A stretch of DNA of 64,000 bases. It comes from JABDIY01 sp963803875 (lineage in GTDB: Bacteria > Actinomycetota > Acidimicrobiia > Acidimicrobiales > SZUA-35). The DNA lies in assembly GCA_963803875.1 (NCBI GenBank), contig CAWDOA010000008.1, forward strand, positions 248,001 through 312,000, in the 5' to 3' direction. Below the pieces are notes generated by a model. It did not search any database. It was not told the origin of the DNA and saw only the letters and a list, made by a program, of their open reading frames with translations. The position numbers and the translations under genes are program-made. Shown piece after piece: positions 54,988 to 63,625 of the stretch (its first letter is position 1; each line of letters starts with the position of its first letter).

Positions 54988-55568
54988 CAGGCAACCGTCA
55001 GCTTCATTCGGCTTCGATACAGCTCGAGATCTTCGGGGGTATCAACATCGAGTTGGAGTGTGTCGACCGTGCCGACATCGAGACCACATCGCCGGGCCTC
55101 CTCGAGGTGGCGATGAAAGGACCCCGGTCCATAGGCGAACGTGAAGTCGACATCGGTGGGAACACTCACCACGTTCGAGCCATCACCGCGCCGATCACCG
55201 GCGATCACCAGCCGATCATCGGTTGGGTCGAACTCCTTGAATGAGCTTGGAGTGGCGAGATCGCCGTGGCACACGATGACGCGGGAGAAACCTTCACGTG
55301 AAAGCTGCTCCACGGCCAACTGCACCGCATTGTTCAAGCCGCCACCTCGCCAGATCACCTCGGCGCCGTGCGCGAGTGCGAACTGAGCAACCCGCCGGTC
55401 GTCGCATACGACCCAGCAGCGGTGTCCACCAGCAGCCGCCAGCACGCCTGCGGCCAGACCTTGCATCAGGTCGGCTCGGTCCTCGGTGTCAAGTTCGTCG
55501 CCCAGCCGCTCCTTGGCCGCGTCGAAGGACTTGAGCGGCACGAGGAACGCGGTAAGAGATCTGCGCAC
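54987..55568 (-). CDS. cofC: 2-phospho-L-lactate guanylyltransferase CofC/FbiD
   Basis: 193 residues. Makes the GPPG or related precursor that is joined to Fo in coenzyme F420 synthesis. Nucleotidyltransferase fold: LVPLKSFDAAKERLG (lysine-rich start, PLKSF), VCDDRRVA, HGDLATPSSF (acidic metal motif) and SVPTDVDFTFAYGPGSFHRH. Length and motifs match the family. It is followed by the deacetylase gene, translationally coupled, and is divergent from gpsA. No cofD/E in the window. Confidence 0.88.
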   Translation of the reverse strand: MRRSLTAFLVPLKSFDAAKERLGDELDTEDRADLMQGLAAGVLAAAGGHRCWVVCDDRRVAQFALAHGAEVIWRGGGLNNAVQLAVEQLSREGFSRVIVCHGDLATPSSFKEFDPTDDRLVIAGDRRGDGSNVVSVPTDVDFTFAYGPGSFHRHLEEARRCGLDVGTVDTLQLDVDTPEDLELYRSRMKLTVA

Positions 55569-55622
55569 CTCCCCAACGTTAGAACGATTTTCCTCTTTCC
55601 GAACCGTGGGTCAGGATGGGAC

Positions 55623-56630
55623 ATGGCTGATCAGAGGTCCGAAGCGCTCCGAGTCACCGTTCTGGGCGGTGGTTCGTGGGGGACAACAGTGGCTCATCTT
55701 GCGGCCCACAACGCCCGCACGCGTCTTTGGGCGTGCGACGAGGCAACAGTGGAAACGATCAATACCCAGCATCGGAATCTTCGCTACTTGGCCGACTACG
55801 AACTCCATCCCGATCTGAAGGCCAGCAACGATTTCGATGACCTCGTCGCCAACACCGACTTGCTGGTGATGGGGGTTCCCACATCCGCATTTCGAGAAAC
55901 CTGCCAGCGAGCTGCAGTCTCGCTGCGACCATGGGTACCCGTGATCAGTCTGGCCAAAGGTTTCGAACCGGGATCCAACAAACGAATGACACAGATCATC
56001 ACCGAGGAACTTCCCAGTCGGCCGGTGGGTGTACTCACCGGGCCAAACCTGGCCAAGGAGATCCTCGCCGGAGGCCCGGCGGCGGCGGTGATTGCGCTCA
56101 CCGAACATGAGATCGCCCAGCGTCTGCAGGACGTTTTCACAACACCTACTTTTCGAGTATTCACCCATCACGACGTGGTGGGATGCGAACTCGGTGGTGC
56201 TCTGAAGAACGTGTACGCGGTCGCAGCTGCGACGGTCGAGGGGCGCGGCTTGGGTGACAACGCTCGTGCCGCAATCATCACCCGAGGGTTGGCCGAGCTC
56301 ATCGAACTCGGAACTGCACTCGGCGGTGAACCACTCACCTTGGCTGGTCTCGCCGGGATGGGTGACCTTTTCGCAACCTGCGTCAGCCCACAGAGTCGCA
56401 ACAGTTTCGTCGGCCGCCGACTCGGCGAGGGCGTGCCTATCGACACGATTCTCAGCGAGATGTCACAAGTTGCTGAAGGGGTGAAGGCGACCAAGGCTGC
56501 GATCGAACTCGCCGCCGAAGTGGGCGTCACCATGCCCATCGCCGGCCACCTCGCCAAGGTGTGTTTCGAGGGTCGCGATCCCAACTGGGCTGAGGACAAC
56601 CTGCTGCGGGGCAAGCTGGGTCACGAATGA
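55623..56630 (+). CDS. gpsA: glycerol-3-phosphate dehydrogenase [NAD(P)+]
   Basis: 335 residues from ATG 55623. Makes sn-glycerol 3-phosphate for phospholipids. Rossmann VTVLGGGSWGTTVAHLAA, GVPTSAFRETCQ, SLAKGFEP, VGVLTGPNLAKEI, GALKNVYAVAAATVEG with the catalytic Lys, and GLAGMGDLFATCVSPQSRNSFVGRRLGEG. The longer frame from 55368 overlaps cofC and is a shadow. TCAGGATGG upstream gives a weak ribosome site. Confidence 0.94.
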   Translation: MADQRSEALRVTVLGGGSWGTTVAHLAAHNARTRLWACDEATVETINTQHRNLRYLADYELHPDLKASNDFDDLVANTDLLVMGVPTSAFRETCQRAAVSLRPWVPVISLAKGFEPGSNKRMTQIITEELPSRPVGVLTGPNLAKEILAGGPAAAVIALTEHEIAQRLQDVFTTPTFRVFTHHDVVGCELGGALKNVYAVAAATVEGRGLGDNARAAIITRGLAELIELGTALGGEPLTLAGLAGMGDLFATCVSPQSRNSFVGRRLGEGVPIDTILSEMSQVAEGVKATKAAIELAAEVGVTMPIAGHLAKVCFEGRDPNWAEDNLLRGKLGHE

Positions 56631-56720
56631 GCATACGTTCGGCCCGGGAGCGCGTCCGCGGTTGGGGCTTGCTGCTTCGCCAGTTCGACTCAGGCTGAGG
56701 GGCGCTTCTCCAACGACGTG

Positions 56721-57707
56721 CTACGGGGTCCGGATGGGGAGACCGGCCGCAAGATAGGCAGCGTCGATGAACTCCATGTTGGCTATGGCGTCGGTGCCGC
56801 CGGTTGGCATCGTGGCGTTGTTGTTCACAACGTCGATGAAGGCTTCCATCTGATAGTGGTAGGTGGTGCGACCCTGCACAACCTCGTCGATACCCATGCC
56901 GTCGACCACAATTCGGTTGCCTTCGTGGGGCGCAAGCGGGTTGTCGGCAACGAGAGTCGCGTCGCTTCCGACGACCTGGAGTTGGGCCCGAAACTCTGTC
57001 CCCTCGGACATCTTGGTAGCGAGCCGCGCCGGCACACCGTTGGGGAACTCCGCCTGTATCACGGTGTCGATATCGACATTCGGCCGTCCCTGTTCCATAC
57101 GGGCTGACACAACTCGAGGTTCCTCGCCCGGAAGTACCCAACGGGTCCACTGCACCGGATAACAACCCAGATCCATGAGCGCGCCACCGCACAGTTCGAA
57201 GCTCTGACGCACATCGTCATCTGGTCTGATGTAGACATCGAAGACCGCTTCCACCGACTGAATCTCACCCAAGCCACCCGAGTCCAGAATCTCCCGAATC
57301 CGAGTTGCCATCGGGTGGTAACGCCAATGGAAAGCCTCCATACACACTCGGTCGGTCCGCTCAGCGGCCTCAGCGATGTCTCGTGCGAGACCGGCGTTGG
57401 CGGCGAAGGGCTTTTCGCTGAGAACGTGTTTACCCGCCTCCAACGCAGCGATGGTCCACGTGTGGTGAAGGTTCACCGGCAGAGGATTGTAGATGGCGTC
57501 CACTTCTGCGTCTGAGAGAAGGTCCTGGTAGGAATCGACTACCCGGGCAATCCCCCACCTGGTCGCGTGCTCCTCCGCTCGTGAACGGTCGCGAGCGGCA
57601 ATTGCCTCCAGCCCGACCCCTTCGGTGTCACGGGCGGGTTGATAGAGAGCCTTGTCGGATATCCGGGCAGCTCCGAGAACACCAAATCGAATCGTCATGG
57701 GCGACAT
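56721..57707 (-). CDS. Gfo/Idh/MocA family NAD(P)-dependent oxidoreductase
   Basis: 328 residues from ATG 57707 (ATG 57698 is an alternative). N-terminal Rossmann domain FGVLGAARISDKALYQPA, IYNPLPVNLHHTWTIAALEAGKHVLSEKP with the catalytic lysine in SEKP, then MEAFHWRYHP and DLGCYPVQWTRW of the C-terminal domain. Typical of glucose-fructose oxidoreductase/dihydrodiol dehydrogenase-like enzymes acting on sugars or cyclitols; substrate not determined. The ~90 bp between gpsA and this gene show no terminator I can support. Confidence 0.88.
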   Translation of the reverse strand: MSPMTIRFGVLGAARISDKALYQPARDTEGVGLEAIAARDRSRAEEHATRWGIARVVDSYQDLLSDAEVDAIYNPLPVNLHHTWTIAALEAGKHVLSEKPFAANAGLARDIAEAAERTDRVCMEAFHWRYHPMATRIREILDSGGLGEIQSVEAVFDVYIRPDDDVRQSFELCGGALMDLGCYPVQWTRWVLPGEEPRVVSARMEQGRPNVDIDTVIQAEFPNGVPARLATKMSEGTEFRAQLQVVGSDATLVADNPLAPHEGNRIVVDGMGIDEVVQGRTTYHYQMEAFIDVVNNNATMPTGGTDAIANMEFIDAAYLAAGLPIRTP

Positions 57708-57735
57708 GATTCCACGACGGCTAACGTTTTGCTCG

Positions 57736-58182
57736 ATGCTGGTGCATGTCGGTCCGGTCGAATCCAAACAAATGGAGGGCTGGCTTCGTTTCGCCCGGCG
57801 CGTGGTGTGTGATCTGAGAACCGCACCGGGCGATATGGACAGCCGCGTCTCACCGAACCTCCTGACCGAATGGAACAAACTGATCGACCAATGGTCCGCC
57901 AAGCTGTCAACGAACGACAAAAGCGACAAAACCGAATTCATGTGGCATGGCGAACTCGATCCGGACAAGGTGGAGTACCTGCTGCACTCACTCCAGCGCA
58001 CCCTGCACTCTGCGACGATGGCGGCGTGGGTGACCCCCGACGATCTCAAGAGCCACGGGCTCGTCACCTTTCACATCATGCAACGTTTCATCGACTCACT
58101 CGAGAGCGAAGGCAACGCTCACGTCGAATATGTGGAACAGCTGCGGTCCGAGGTTGCACGATTCGGTGCATCGTTGCTCTAG
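57736..58182 (+). CDS. hypothetical alpha-helical protein
   Basis: 148 residues from ATG 57736; a TAACGT hexamer ends 8 nt upstream. Predicted to be soluble and helical (LTEWNKLIDQWSAKL, VEYLLHSLQRTLHSATMAAW, IMQRFIDSLESEGNAHVEYVEQL), with no cysteine motif or membrane segment. It shares a short divergent promoter region with the Gfo/Idh gene and converges with a Nudix gene. No family recognised; could be a regulatory or DNA-repair accessory protein, but nothing in the sequence says so. Confidence 0.6.
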   Translation: MLVHVGPVESKQMEGWLRFARRVVCDLRTAPGDMDSRVSPNLLTEWNKLIDQWSAKLSTNDKSDKTEFMWHGELDPDKVEYLLHSLQRTLHSATMAAWVTPDDLKSHGLVTFHIMQRFIDSLESEGNAHVEYVEQLRSEVARFGASLL

Positions 58183-58186
58183 CGCC

Positions 58187-58681
58187 TCAGGAAACCCCGC
58201 CGTCGCCGGGGCCGCTCGCCAAGGCCTGACTCGCGATTTCCACCAACCTGGACTGACCCTTGTGCAGGAACCGGGCCGCTTGGCCGAGTTGGAACCAGCT
58301 CGCAGCATCCACTTCCGGGATCGTGATCGTCTGTCCCGATCGGGGTGGCCATTCGATCTCGGTGGTATTGCTCCGAAGTGTGGACGGCTCGAAATCACCG
58401 CGAACAAGAAAGGGGTGGATGTGTTTGCCGGAGGCCTTGATGACGGCGAGTTCGGTCAACGCTGCATCCGGAGGCAACTCCGATCCGAGCTCTTCGGCGA
58501 ATTCGCGTCGAGCGCAATCCGCAGCATGTTCCATCTCAGGGTCGAACTCACCCTTGGGGATACTCCATGCGTGCTCGTTCTTGCCGCGCCAGAAGGGCCC
58601 ACCGGGATGGACGAGCAACAGTTCAACCGCGTTGCCTTCACCCATCCGCCACAACACAATGCCCGCCGAATGTTTCACCAT
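58187..58681 (-). CDS. Nudix hydrolase (NTP pyrophosphohydrolase-like)
   Basis: 164 residues from ATG 58681 (ATG 58690 is 3 codons upstream). Nudix box WSIPKGEFDPEMEHAADCARREFAEELGSEL: G-x5-E-x7-RE-x2-EE-x-G is satisfied (KGEFDPEM as the GE part). HSAGIVLWR entry and GFWRGKNEHAWSIPKG-like front resemble small Nudix proteins predicted to act on NTPs or diadenosine polyphosphates. Substrate uncertain. Stops 4 bp from the convergent helical-protein gene. Confidence 0.8.
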   Translation of the reverse strand: MVKHSAGIVLWRMGEGNAVELLLVHPGGPFWRGKNEHAWSIPKGEFDPEMEHAADCARREFAEELGSELPPDAALTELAVIKASGKHIHPFLVRGDFEPSTLRSNTTEIEWPPRSGQTITIPEVDAASWFQLGQAARFLHKGQSRLVEIASQALASGPGDGGVS

Positions 58682-58710
58682 CGATCGCACCGCATATGCA
58701 CCCAGCCTTC

Positions 58711-60291
58711 CTAACTCCGCAGCGCCTCACCCGGCAAACGATCCCGACGTAGGGCGCCGTTTTCGAGAACACCAACCCCGTTGACCAGTACATTGCTGAT
58801 GCCTGAAGAAGCTGTCGCCGGCGCAGCAACGGTTGCACGATCGGCGATCGTGGCGGGATCGAACACCGTGATGTCAGCATCGGCCCCTATCTGCATCCGG
58901 CCCTTCCGACCCATGGCGGGAAGCATGCCCTCGACGCGGCGGGCAGGAAGGATTGTCATTTTGGCCAGGGCATCCATCAACGTGAGAATGTTCCACTCGC
59001 GCACGTAGACCCCGAGGGTTCGTGCGAACGTCCCGGCTGCCCGGGGATGGTTGTTGGCGTCCGGCTCCGCAATTGCATCTGACGCGACAATCATCCAGGG
59101 GGTACGCATCGCCATGTCAACCTCGTCGGCGGGAATGGATCCAAGCGCAGCGACCAGTTTGTTCTCGGCCTGGGCGGCACCGAACGTCTCAGCCGTGAGG
59201 CGAGTCTCCGTGCCACCGATCTGGAGGTCGCCGTACTCGAGTCCGAACCGTGATCGCCAGTCGCCGGCGAATCGAAAACTGCCGAGCCGAGTGGCCCAGA
59301 AATCGTATGGGTAGAGGCAGGCGGTGACGTCGACACCGTCGGCACGGGCCTGGTTCAGTGTGTCGAGCGTCCGGGCCATTGTGAAGGTCCCACCGGTACT
59401 GGTGATATGCGACACGTGAACACCAAGCCCAGTGGCACGAGCGACATCGAGGACCTCCGCTATCGCTTCGGCGTTGGTTCCCGGTGCCTCGTTGTCGCTG
59501 TGGCGGGCATGGAAGAACAGCACCCCCCCTTCACCGACCTGCTCGGCGAGGCGCAGGATCTCCTCTGTTGTGGTTCCCGGTGCATACTCGGGCGAGAACG
59601 CAATCCCGGCGAAGCCGTCGGCGAGCTCGTTCTTGGCCAACTGTTCGAATTGGGCCAGCGTGCCGCTGCTCATCTCGCGATCGGGCGAGACGTTGAGAAG
59701 TCCACGGTGGAACTGTTGATGAAAGGCTCCACCAAAATTGACTGGAACGGCGCCGGTGAACCGCTTGAAGAACGCGTTGGCATAGTTGTTGATCCCGTGC
59801 ATGCCCAGGTTGGTGGTGACACCGTCGGCAACCTTGAACCAAACGCCGAACGGGTTGGGGCGGTAGCTCAGGATGTCGACAAAACCGGGAGCGACGACCT
59901 GTCCCGAGGCGTCGATTGTCGTGGTACCCGCAAGCTGCTCAGGGCCAATGTATGCAATGGCCTTGCCCAGTATCCCAACGTTCATCACGGTGTCGAATCC
60001 CGAAGCGGGATCCATCACCCTGCCGCCGGCCAACACAACATCGAACTCGGTCGTAGGGTCAACCTGGAGCGATGGATCGAGAACCGGAGGTACGAGGGTG
60101 TGGGGGGCGAGCTGGGTCGTACCGGCGACACTGATCTCGTCGGTGGCAGCGAGGTCAGACGGTGGGACCCCAGTTGGCCCCGATCCCGACCGCTGAGCGG
60201 GCTTTTTCGTCCCACCCAAAGCACTGAGAGTAGCGACGCTGGCGGCGCCGTAGCCAAGACTTATGAGGAGGCGCCGACGGTCCTGATCCAC
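58711..60291 (-). CDS. Tat-exported amidohydrolase (N-acyl-D-amino-acid deacylase-like) lacking the HxH motif
   Basis: 526 residues from GTG 60291, preceded by TAGTCT 8 nt upstream. N-terminus DQDRRRLLISLGYGAASVATL is a Tat-like signal. Amidohydrolase fold: GRVMDPASGFDTV, DASGQVVAPGFVDI, VADGVTTNLGMHGIN, EYAPGTTTEEILRLA, HVSHITSTGG, and a late Asp-bearing MIVASDAIAEPDA. Where D-aminoacylases have HxH after PGFVD, this protein has DILSYRPNPF. Remaining His/Asp may still bind one metal. Most like N-acyl-D-amino-acid deacylases; activity uncertain. Confidence 0.75.
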   Translation of the reverse strand: MDQDRRRLLISLGYGAASVATLSALGGTKKPAQRSGSGPTGVPPSDLAATDEISVAGTTQLAPHTLVPPVLDPSLQVDPTTEFDVVLAGGRVMDPASGFDTVMNVGILGKAIAYIGPEQLAGTTTIDASGQVVAPGFVDILSYRPNPFGVWFKVADGVTTNLGMHGINNYANAFFKRFTGAVPVNFGGAFHQQFHRGLLNVSPDREMSSGTLAQFEQLAKNELADGFAGIAFSPEYAPGTTTEEILRLAEQVGEGGVLFFHARHSDNEAPGTNAEAIAEVLDVARATGLGVHVSHITSTGGTFTMARTLDTLNQARADGVDVTACLYPYDFWATRLGSFRFAGDWRSRFGLEYGDLQIGGTETRLTAETFGAAQAENKLVAALGSIPADEVDMAMRTPWMIVASDAIAEPDANNHPRAAGTFARTLGVYVREWNILTLMDALAKMTILPARRVEGMLPAMGRKGRMQIGADADITVFDPATIADRATVAAPATASSGISNVLVNGVGVLENGALRRDRLPGEALRS

Positions 60292-60299
60292 AACTTCTG

Positions 60300-60305
60300 A
60301 GACTA
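60300..60305 (-). promoter_or_regulatory. -10 hexamer TAGTCT of the amidohydrolase gene
   Basis: TAGTCT on the minus strand ends 8 nt before GTG 60291, within the divergent region shared with purK. Confidence 0.45.
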
Positions 60306-60445
60306 GATCGCAGGGCCCCGATCTCAGGGTCAAACCCTGAAAGTTGCGCCGATGAATCGGTGGGGATCCCGAGATTGACGGCCTGGTTGTGGCCAAGCCG
60401 GTCCGAGGATCACCCCAGTACTCAGTGCGCGCTGGAGACTGCCAT

Positions 60446-60451
60446 TACGAT
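60446..60451 (+). promoter_or_regulatory. -10 hexamer TACGAT, leaderless start of purK-upp-cdd
   Basis: TACGAT ends 6 nt before GTG 60458 (spacer GTAGGT) and fixes the purK start. Confidence 0.6.
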
Positions 60452-60457
60452 GTAGGT

Positions 60458-61600
60458 GTGCCGAATGAGTTCCCTTCGATCTATCCGCTCGGCATCGTTG
60501 GGTCCGGCCAGATTGCCCGCATGATTCACAGCGCGGCGGTGAAGCTGGGGATCACACCGCGCCTGATGGCCGAGGACTCCGGAGACTCCGCCGCTTTGGC
60601 CGCTCCGGGCGCGAGCTTCCGTCACCCGGATGCGTTGGCTTCCTTCGCCGAGCTCTGCGAAGTGGTCACCTTCGAGCACGAGCGCATCGACCTGGGGATG
60701 ATCGAGCGTTTGGAAGCTGCCGGCCAGATCATCCGGCCCGGTCCACGAGCGCTTCGGGCCGCACTGGACAAGGTGCACCAACGCCGGGTTCTCACTCCAA
60801 AAGGATTTCGATTCGCCCCATTTGCCGAGTTGAGAGGGCCCGACGATCTCCTCGATTTCGAGGCGCTCTTCGGCTTTCCTGCAGTCATCAAGTCCATTCG
60901 CTCCGGCAGTCAGTCCGAGCGGGGCGCCTGGGTGGTGGACAACGAGAACGATGCCCTGAGAGTGATGGCTGAACAGGCCGACCGCGAGCTGATGATCGAA
61001 CAGTTCCAGCCGATCGTGAAGGAACTGGCAGTCGTGGTGGCTCGACGTTCGGGTGGCAACGCTCGTTGTTATCCGGTTGCGGAGACCACCAATGCCGACG
61101 GCGCCTGCCGCGAGATCAAAGTGCCCGCTGCGATCGGGTCCCGGGTGAAGACCCAAGCCATGGAAACCGCACGCTCGATCGCAGCCGAACTCGACGCGGT
61201 CGGAGTCATCGCGGTTGAATTCTTCCTGACGACCAACGGACTCGTGGTCAACGAGATTGCGGCGCGACCTCACAATGCCGGTCATCACACCCTCGAGAAT
61301 GCGCCGACCAGTCAATTCGAGAATCACGTACGTGCCATCCTCGACCTCCCGTTGGGACCCACCCACGCTCTTGCCAAGGCCTGCGTCACGGTCAACGTGA
61401 TCGGAGGCATCGATCCGGTAGACCCCGCCGATCACCTTCACGAGGCACTCGCAGTCGAGGGAGCAAGCGTCTACCTGTACGGAAAAAGGCCACGACCGGG
61501 ACGCAAGCTCGGGCACGTAACAGCACTGGGAGACGACATGGAACAGGCCCGAGAACTTGCCCGCCGAGCCGAAGCTGCACTGATGAATCGGAGACTCTGA
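60458..61600 (+). CDS. purK: N5-carboxyaminoimidazole ribonucleotide synthase PurK
   Basis: 380 residues. ATP-dependent carboxylation of AIR in purine synthesis. ATP-grasp fold: LGIVGSGQIARMIHSAA at the N-terminus, FEHERIDLGMIERLE, FPAVIKSIRSGSQSERGAWVV (ATP-binding lysine and glycine loop), VIAVEFFLTTNGLVVNEIAARPHNAGHHTLE (metal Glu/Asn). Start GTG 60458 rests on the -10 hexamer; the frame extends to 60389 without a ribosome site. The upp gene starts at the last base of its stop (TGATG). Confidence 0.92.
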   Translation: MPNEFPSIYPLGIVGSGQIARMIHSAAVKLGITPRLMAEDSGDSAALAAPGASFRHPDALASFAELCEVVTFEHERIDLGMIERLEAAGQIIRPGPRALRAALDKVHQRRVLTPKGFRFAPFAELRGPDDLLDFEALFGFPAVIKSIRSGSQSERGAWVVDNENDALRVMAEQADRELMIEQFQPIVKELAVVVARRSGGNARCYPVAETTNADGACREIKVPAAIGSRVKTQAMETARSIAAELDAVGVIAVEFFLTTNGLVVNEIAARPHNAGHHTLENAPTSQFENHVRAILDLPLGPTHALAKACVTVNVIGGIDPVDPADHLHEALAVEGASVYLYGKRPRPGRKLGHVTALGDDMEQARELARRAEAALMNRRL

Positions 61601-62232
61601 TGTCCACACTCCGAGTAGTCGGCCACCCGCTCGTCAGCCACAAGATCGCCACCCTGCGGGACAAGAACACTCAGCCCGAACAGTTCCGTCGAACCTGCGC
61701 CGAGATCACCCTCCTCACCGCCTACGAGGGGCTGCGGGATCTGGCTACCACACAAACCTCTATCGAGACTCCGGTCGCCACGGCCAACGCCTCGGTTCTC
61801 ACTGAACCGGCACCCGCTGTGATCGGGATACTGCGGGCTGGGCTGGTGATGGTCGAAGCAATCCTCACGCTCGTTCCTCACGCCCGGGTAGGTCACCTGG
61901 GAATGCAGAGAAACGAGGACACCCATGAGCCCGTCTGGTACTACGAGAAGATTCCGAGTCGTCTTGCCGAGCGCGAGGTGATCGTGGTCGACCCGATGTT
62001 GGCGACCGGCGGATCAGCTTCTGCTGCACTCACCCACCTCAAGGCCAGCGGAGCCAGGAAGCTGCGGCTGCTCTGCATCATCGGCTCTCCAGAAGGTGTA
62101 CGTACGGTGCACGCCGCTCACCCGGATGTTCCGATTACCTTGGCCGCTCAGGACCCCGGCCTCACGCCGAACGCCTACATCACGCCCGGACTGGGAGATG
62201 CCGGCGACCGAATCTACGGGACCGATTCGTGA
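61600..62232 (+). CDS. upp: uracil phosphoribosyltransferase
   Basis: 210 residues. Converts uracil and PRPP to UMP. Seen: VVGHPLVSHKIATLRDKNT, AVIGILRAGLVMVEAILTLVPHARVGHLGM, PRPP loop VIVVDPMLATGGSASAAL and uracil-binding end AYITPGLGDAGDRIYGTD. Coupled to purK by TGATG and followed by cdd after 3 nt, so one operon handles pyrimidine salvage next to a purine step. Confidence 0.95.
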   Translation: MSTLRVVGHPLVSHKIATLRDKNTQPEQFRRTCAEITLLTAYEGLRDLATTQTSIETPVATANASVLTEPAPAVIGILRAGLVMVEAILTLVPHARVGHLGMQRNEDTHEPVWYYEKIPSRLAEREVIVVDPMLATGGSASAALTHLKASGARKLRLLCIIGSPEGVRTVHAAHPDVPITLAAQDPGLTPNAYITPGLGDAGDRIYGTDS

Positions 62233-62235
62233 GCC

Positions 62236-62676
62236 ATGGACACTGATCCCGACACGCCCGAATCACTGTCTCAGTCGAAGCCGGACCGAATCGACTGGAA
62301 CCGTCTCCGATCCGAGGCGGAGGAAATGACCACACATGCCTATGCCCCCTACTCGGGATTTCGAGTGGGAGCGGCGGCATTGACCACCACCGGCAAGATC
62401 GTGCGCGGCTGCAACGTGGAAAACGTGAGTTATGGCCTCACCCTCTGCGCCGAGTGTGGCCTCGTCTCGGATCTGATGCAGCAGGCGGCGGGAAGGATCG
62501 TTGCGGCGGCGGTCGTGTCGGGCTCGGGTGACTACTGCAGTCCGTGTGGACGGTGCCGCCAATTGCTGGTCGAGCACTCCACCAACGACGCCGTGATCGA
62601 CACGCCAAGCGGCCCCACGCTCATCAGGGCGCTCCTTCCAGGCCACTTCGACCCGAACCGGCTCGAAGGGGGCTGA
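62236..62676 (+). CDS. cdd: cytidine deaminase
   Basis: 146 residues; homotetrameric-type length. Zinc motifs: HAYAPYSGFRVGAAAL, LTLCAECGLV (CAE: zinc Cys and catalytic Glu) and SPCGRCRQLLVEHS (two zinc Cys). Deaminates (deoxy)cytidine to (deoxy)uridine; with upp and add it forms a nucleoside salvage group. An extra ~20-residue acidic N-terminal stretch precedes the domain. Confidence 0.94.
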   Translation: MDTDPDTPESLSQSKPDRIDWNRLRSEAEEMTTHAYAPYSGFRVGAAALTTTGKIVRGCNVENVSYGLTLCAECGLVSDLMQQAAGRIVAAAVVSGSGDYCSPCGRCRQLLVEHSTNDAVIDTPSGPTLIRALLPGHFDPNRLEGG

Positions 62677-62739
62677 CCGCAATTCACGGCGACAACCCCG
62701 TGGGCAGCGCCACAGGCTGTGCTAGGCCAGCTACCTCGA

Positions 62740-63432
62740 TCAGGCAGATTCAAGTAGCGGCACAAGATCGGCCAGGCTGGCTAGCACCGGGACGTCGAGA
62801 TTCTCCTCGGCATGTTCCAACGCCCATGTGTGATCGTGGGGTACGTGGATTGCGTGCCCGCCGATGGCAAGCACCGGTTCGATGTCGGACCGGGTCGAGT
62901 TCCCAACCATCAGGAACCTGTCCGGTGTGGTGCCCAGCCCATTCACAATTCCCCGGTACGTCGCCGGATCCTTTTCGCTGACAATATGCACTGCCTCAAA
63001 GCGGTCGGCGAGGCCGCTGGCGGCGACTTTGGACTCCTGGTGGAACAGATCCCCTTTTGTGATGATGAGCAGTCGATGACGACCCGCGAGGCCGTCGAGA
63101 GTCTCCTCCACACCGGGAAGGAGCTCAACCGGGTGCTCCATCATCTCACGAGCCCATTGCACGATCTCGCCGAGTGCGGCGCTGGGGATATCACCCTCGG
63201 ATGCCTCAATGGCAGTCTCGATCATCGAGAGGGCGAAACCTTTCACGCCGTAGCCGAAATGGGCCAAGTTCTGCCGCTCACGTTGCAGGAGTCGTTCCGC
63301 CGTCTGCGACGCATCACACCACGGCGAGAGCAACGCATCGAAACGCTGCTGGGTCAGCACGAAGAAGGTCTCGGAGAGCCAGAGCGTGTCATCTCCGTCG
63401 AACGCGACAACGTCGATCTCACCGGGGTCCAT
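62740..63432 (-). CDS. HAD-superfamily hydrolase (phosphatase)
   Basis: 230 residues from ATG 63432; TACGCT ends 6 nt upstream. HAD motif I VVAFDGDDTLWLSE (DxDxT-type), motif II LLIITKGD, motif III EKDPATYRGI and motif IV FLMVGNSTRSDIEPVLAIGG. The cap is the helical C1 type between motifs I and II. Looks like a small-molecule phosphatase; with salvage genes on both sides, a nucleotidase is possible but unproven. Confidence 0.85.
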   Translation of the reverse strand: MDPGEIDVVAFDGDDTLWLSETFFVLTQQRFDALLSPWCDASQTAERLLQRERQNLAHFGYGVKGFALSMIETAIEASEGDIPSAALGEIVQWAREMMEHPVELLPGVEETLDGLAGRHRLLIITKGDLFHQESKVAASGLADRFEAVHIVSEKDPATYRGIVNGLGTTPDRFLMVGNSTRSDIEPVLAIGGHAIHVPHDHTWALEHAEENLDVPVLASLADLVPLLESA

Positions 63433-63438
63433 TCGGTG

Positions 63439-63444
63439 AGCGTA
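63439..63444 (-). promoter_or_regulatory. -10 hexamer TACGCT, leaderless start of the HAD gene
   Basis: TACGCT on the minus strand ends 6 nt before ATG 63432 (spacer CACCGA). Confidence 0.55.
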
Positions 63445-63613
63445 CCGACGTCCGCCGATGCCGTAGCTCAGCCATTCCCCGATGCTGAATTTCCCATCGA
63501 GCGCAGCTTCCACCGAAGCCAGCGATCGCTGTCATCCAAGGTTCGGTTGGTCTTGCGCCGGAGCGTGTGACGGGTTTGGCCAATAGGTACAGATTCCCCC
63601 CCTCGCAGACCGA

Positions 63614-63619
63614 TACCGT
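63614..63619 (+). promoter_or_regulatory. -10 hexamer TACCGT, leaderless start of add
   Basis: TACCGT ends 6 nt before ATG 63626 (spacer TGGACA). Confidence 0.6.
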
Positions 63620-63625
63620 TGGACA

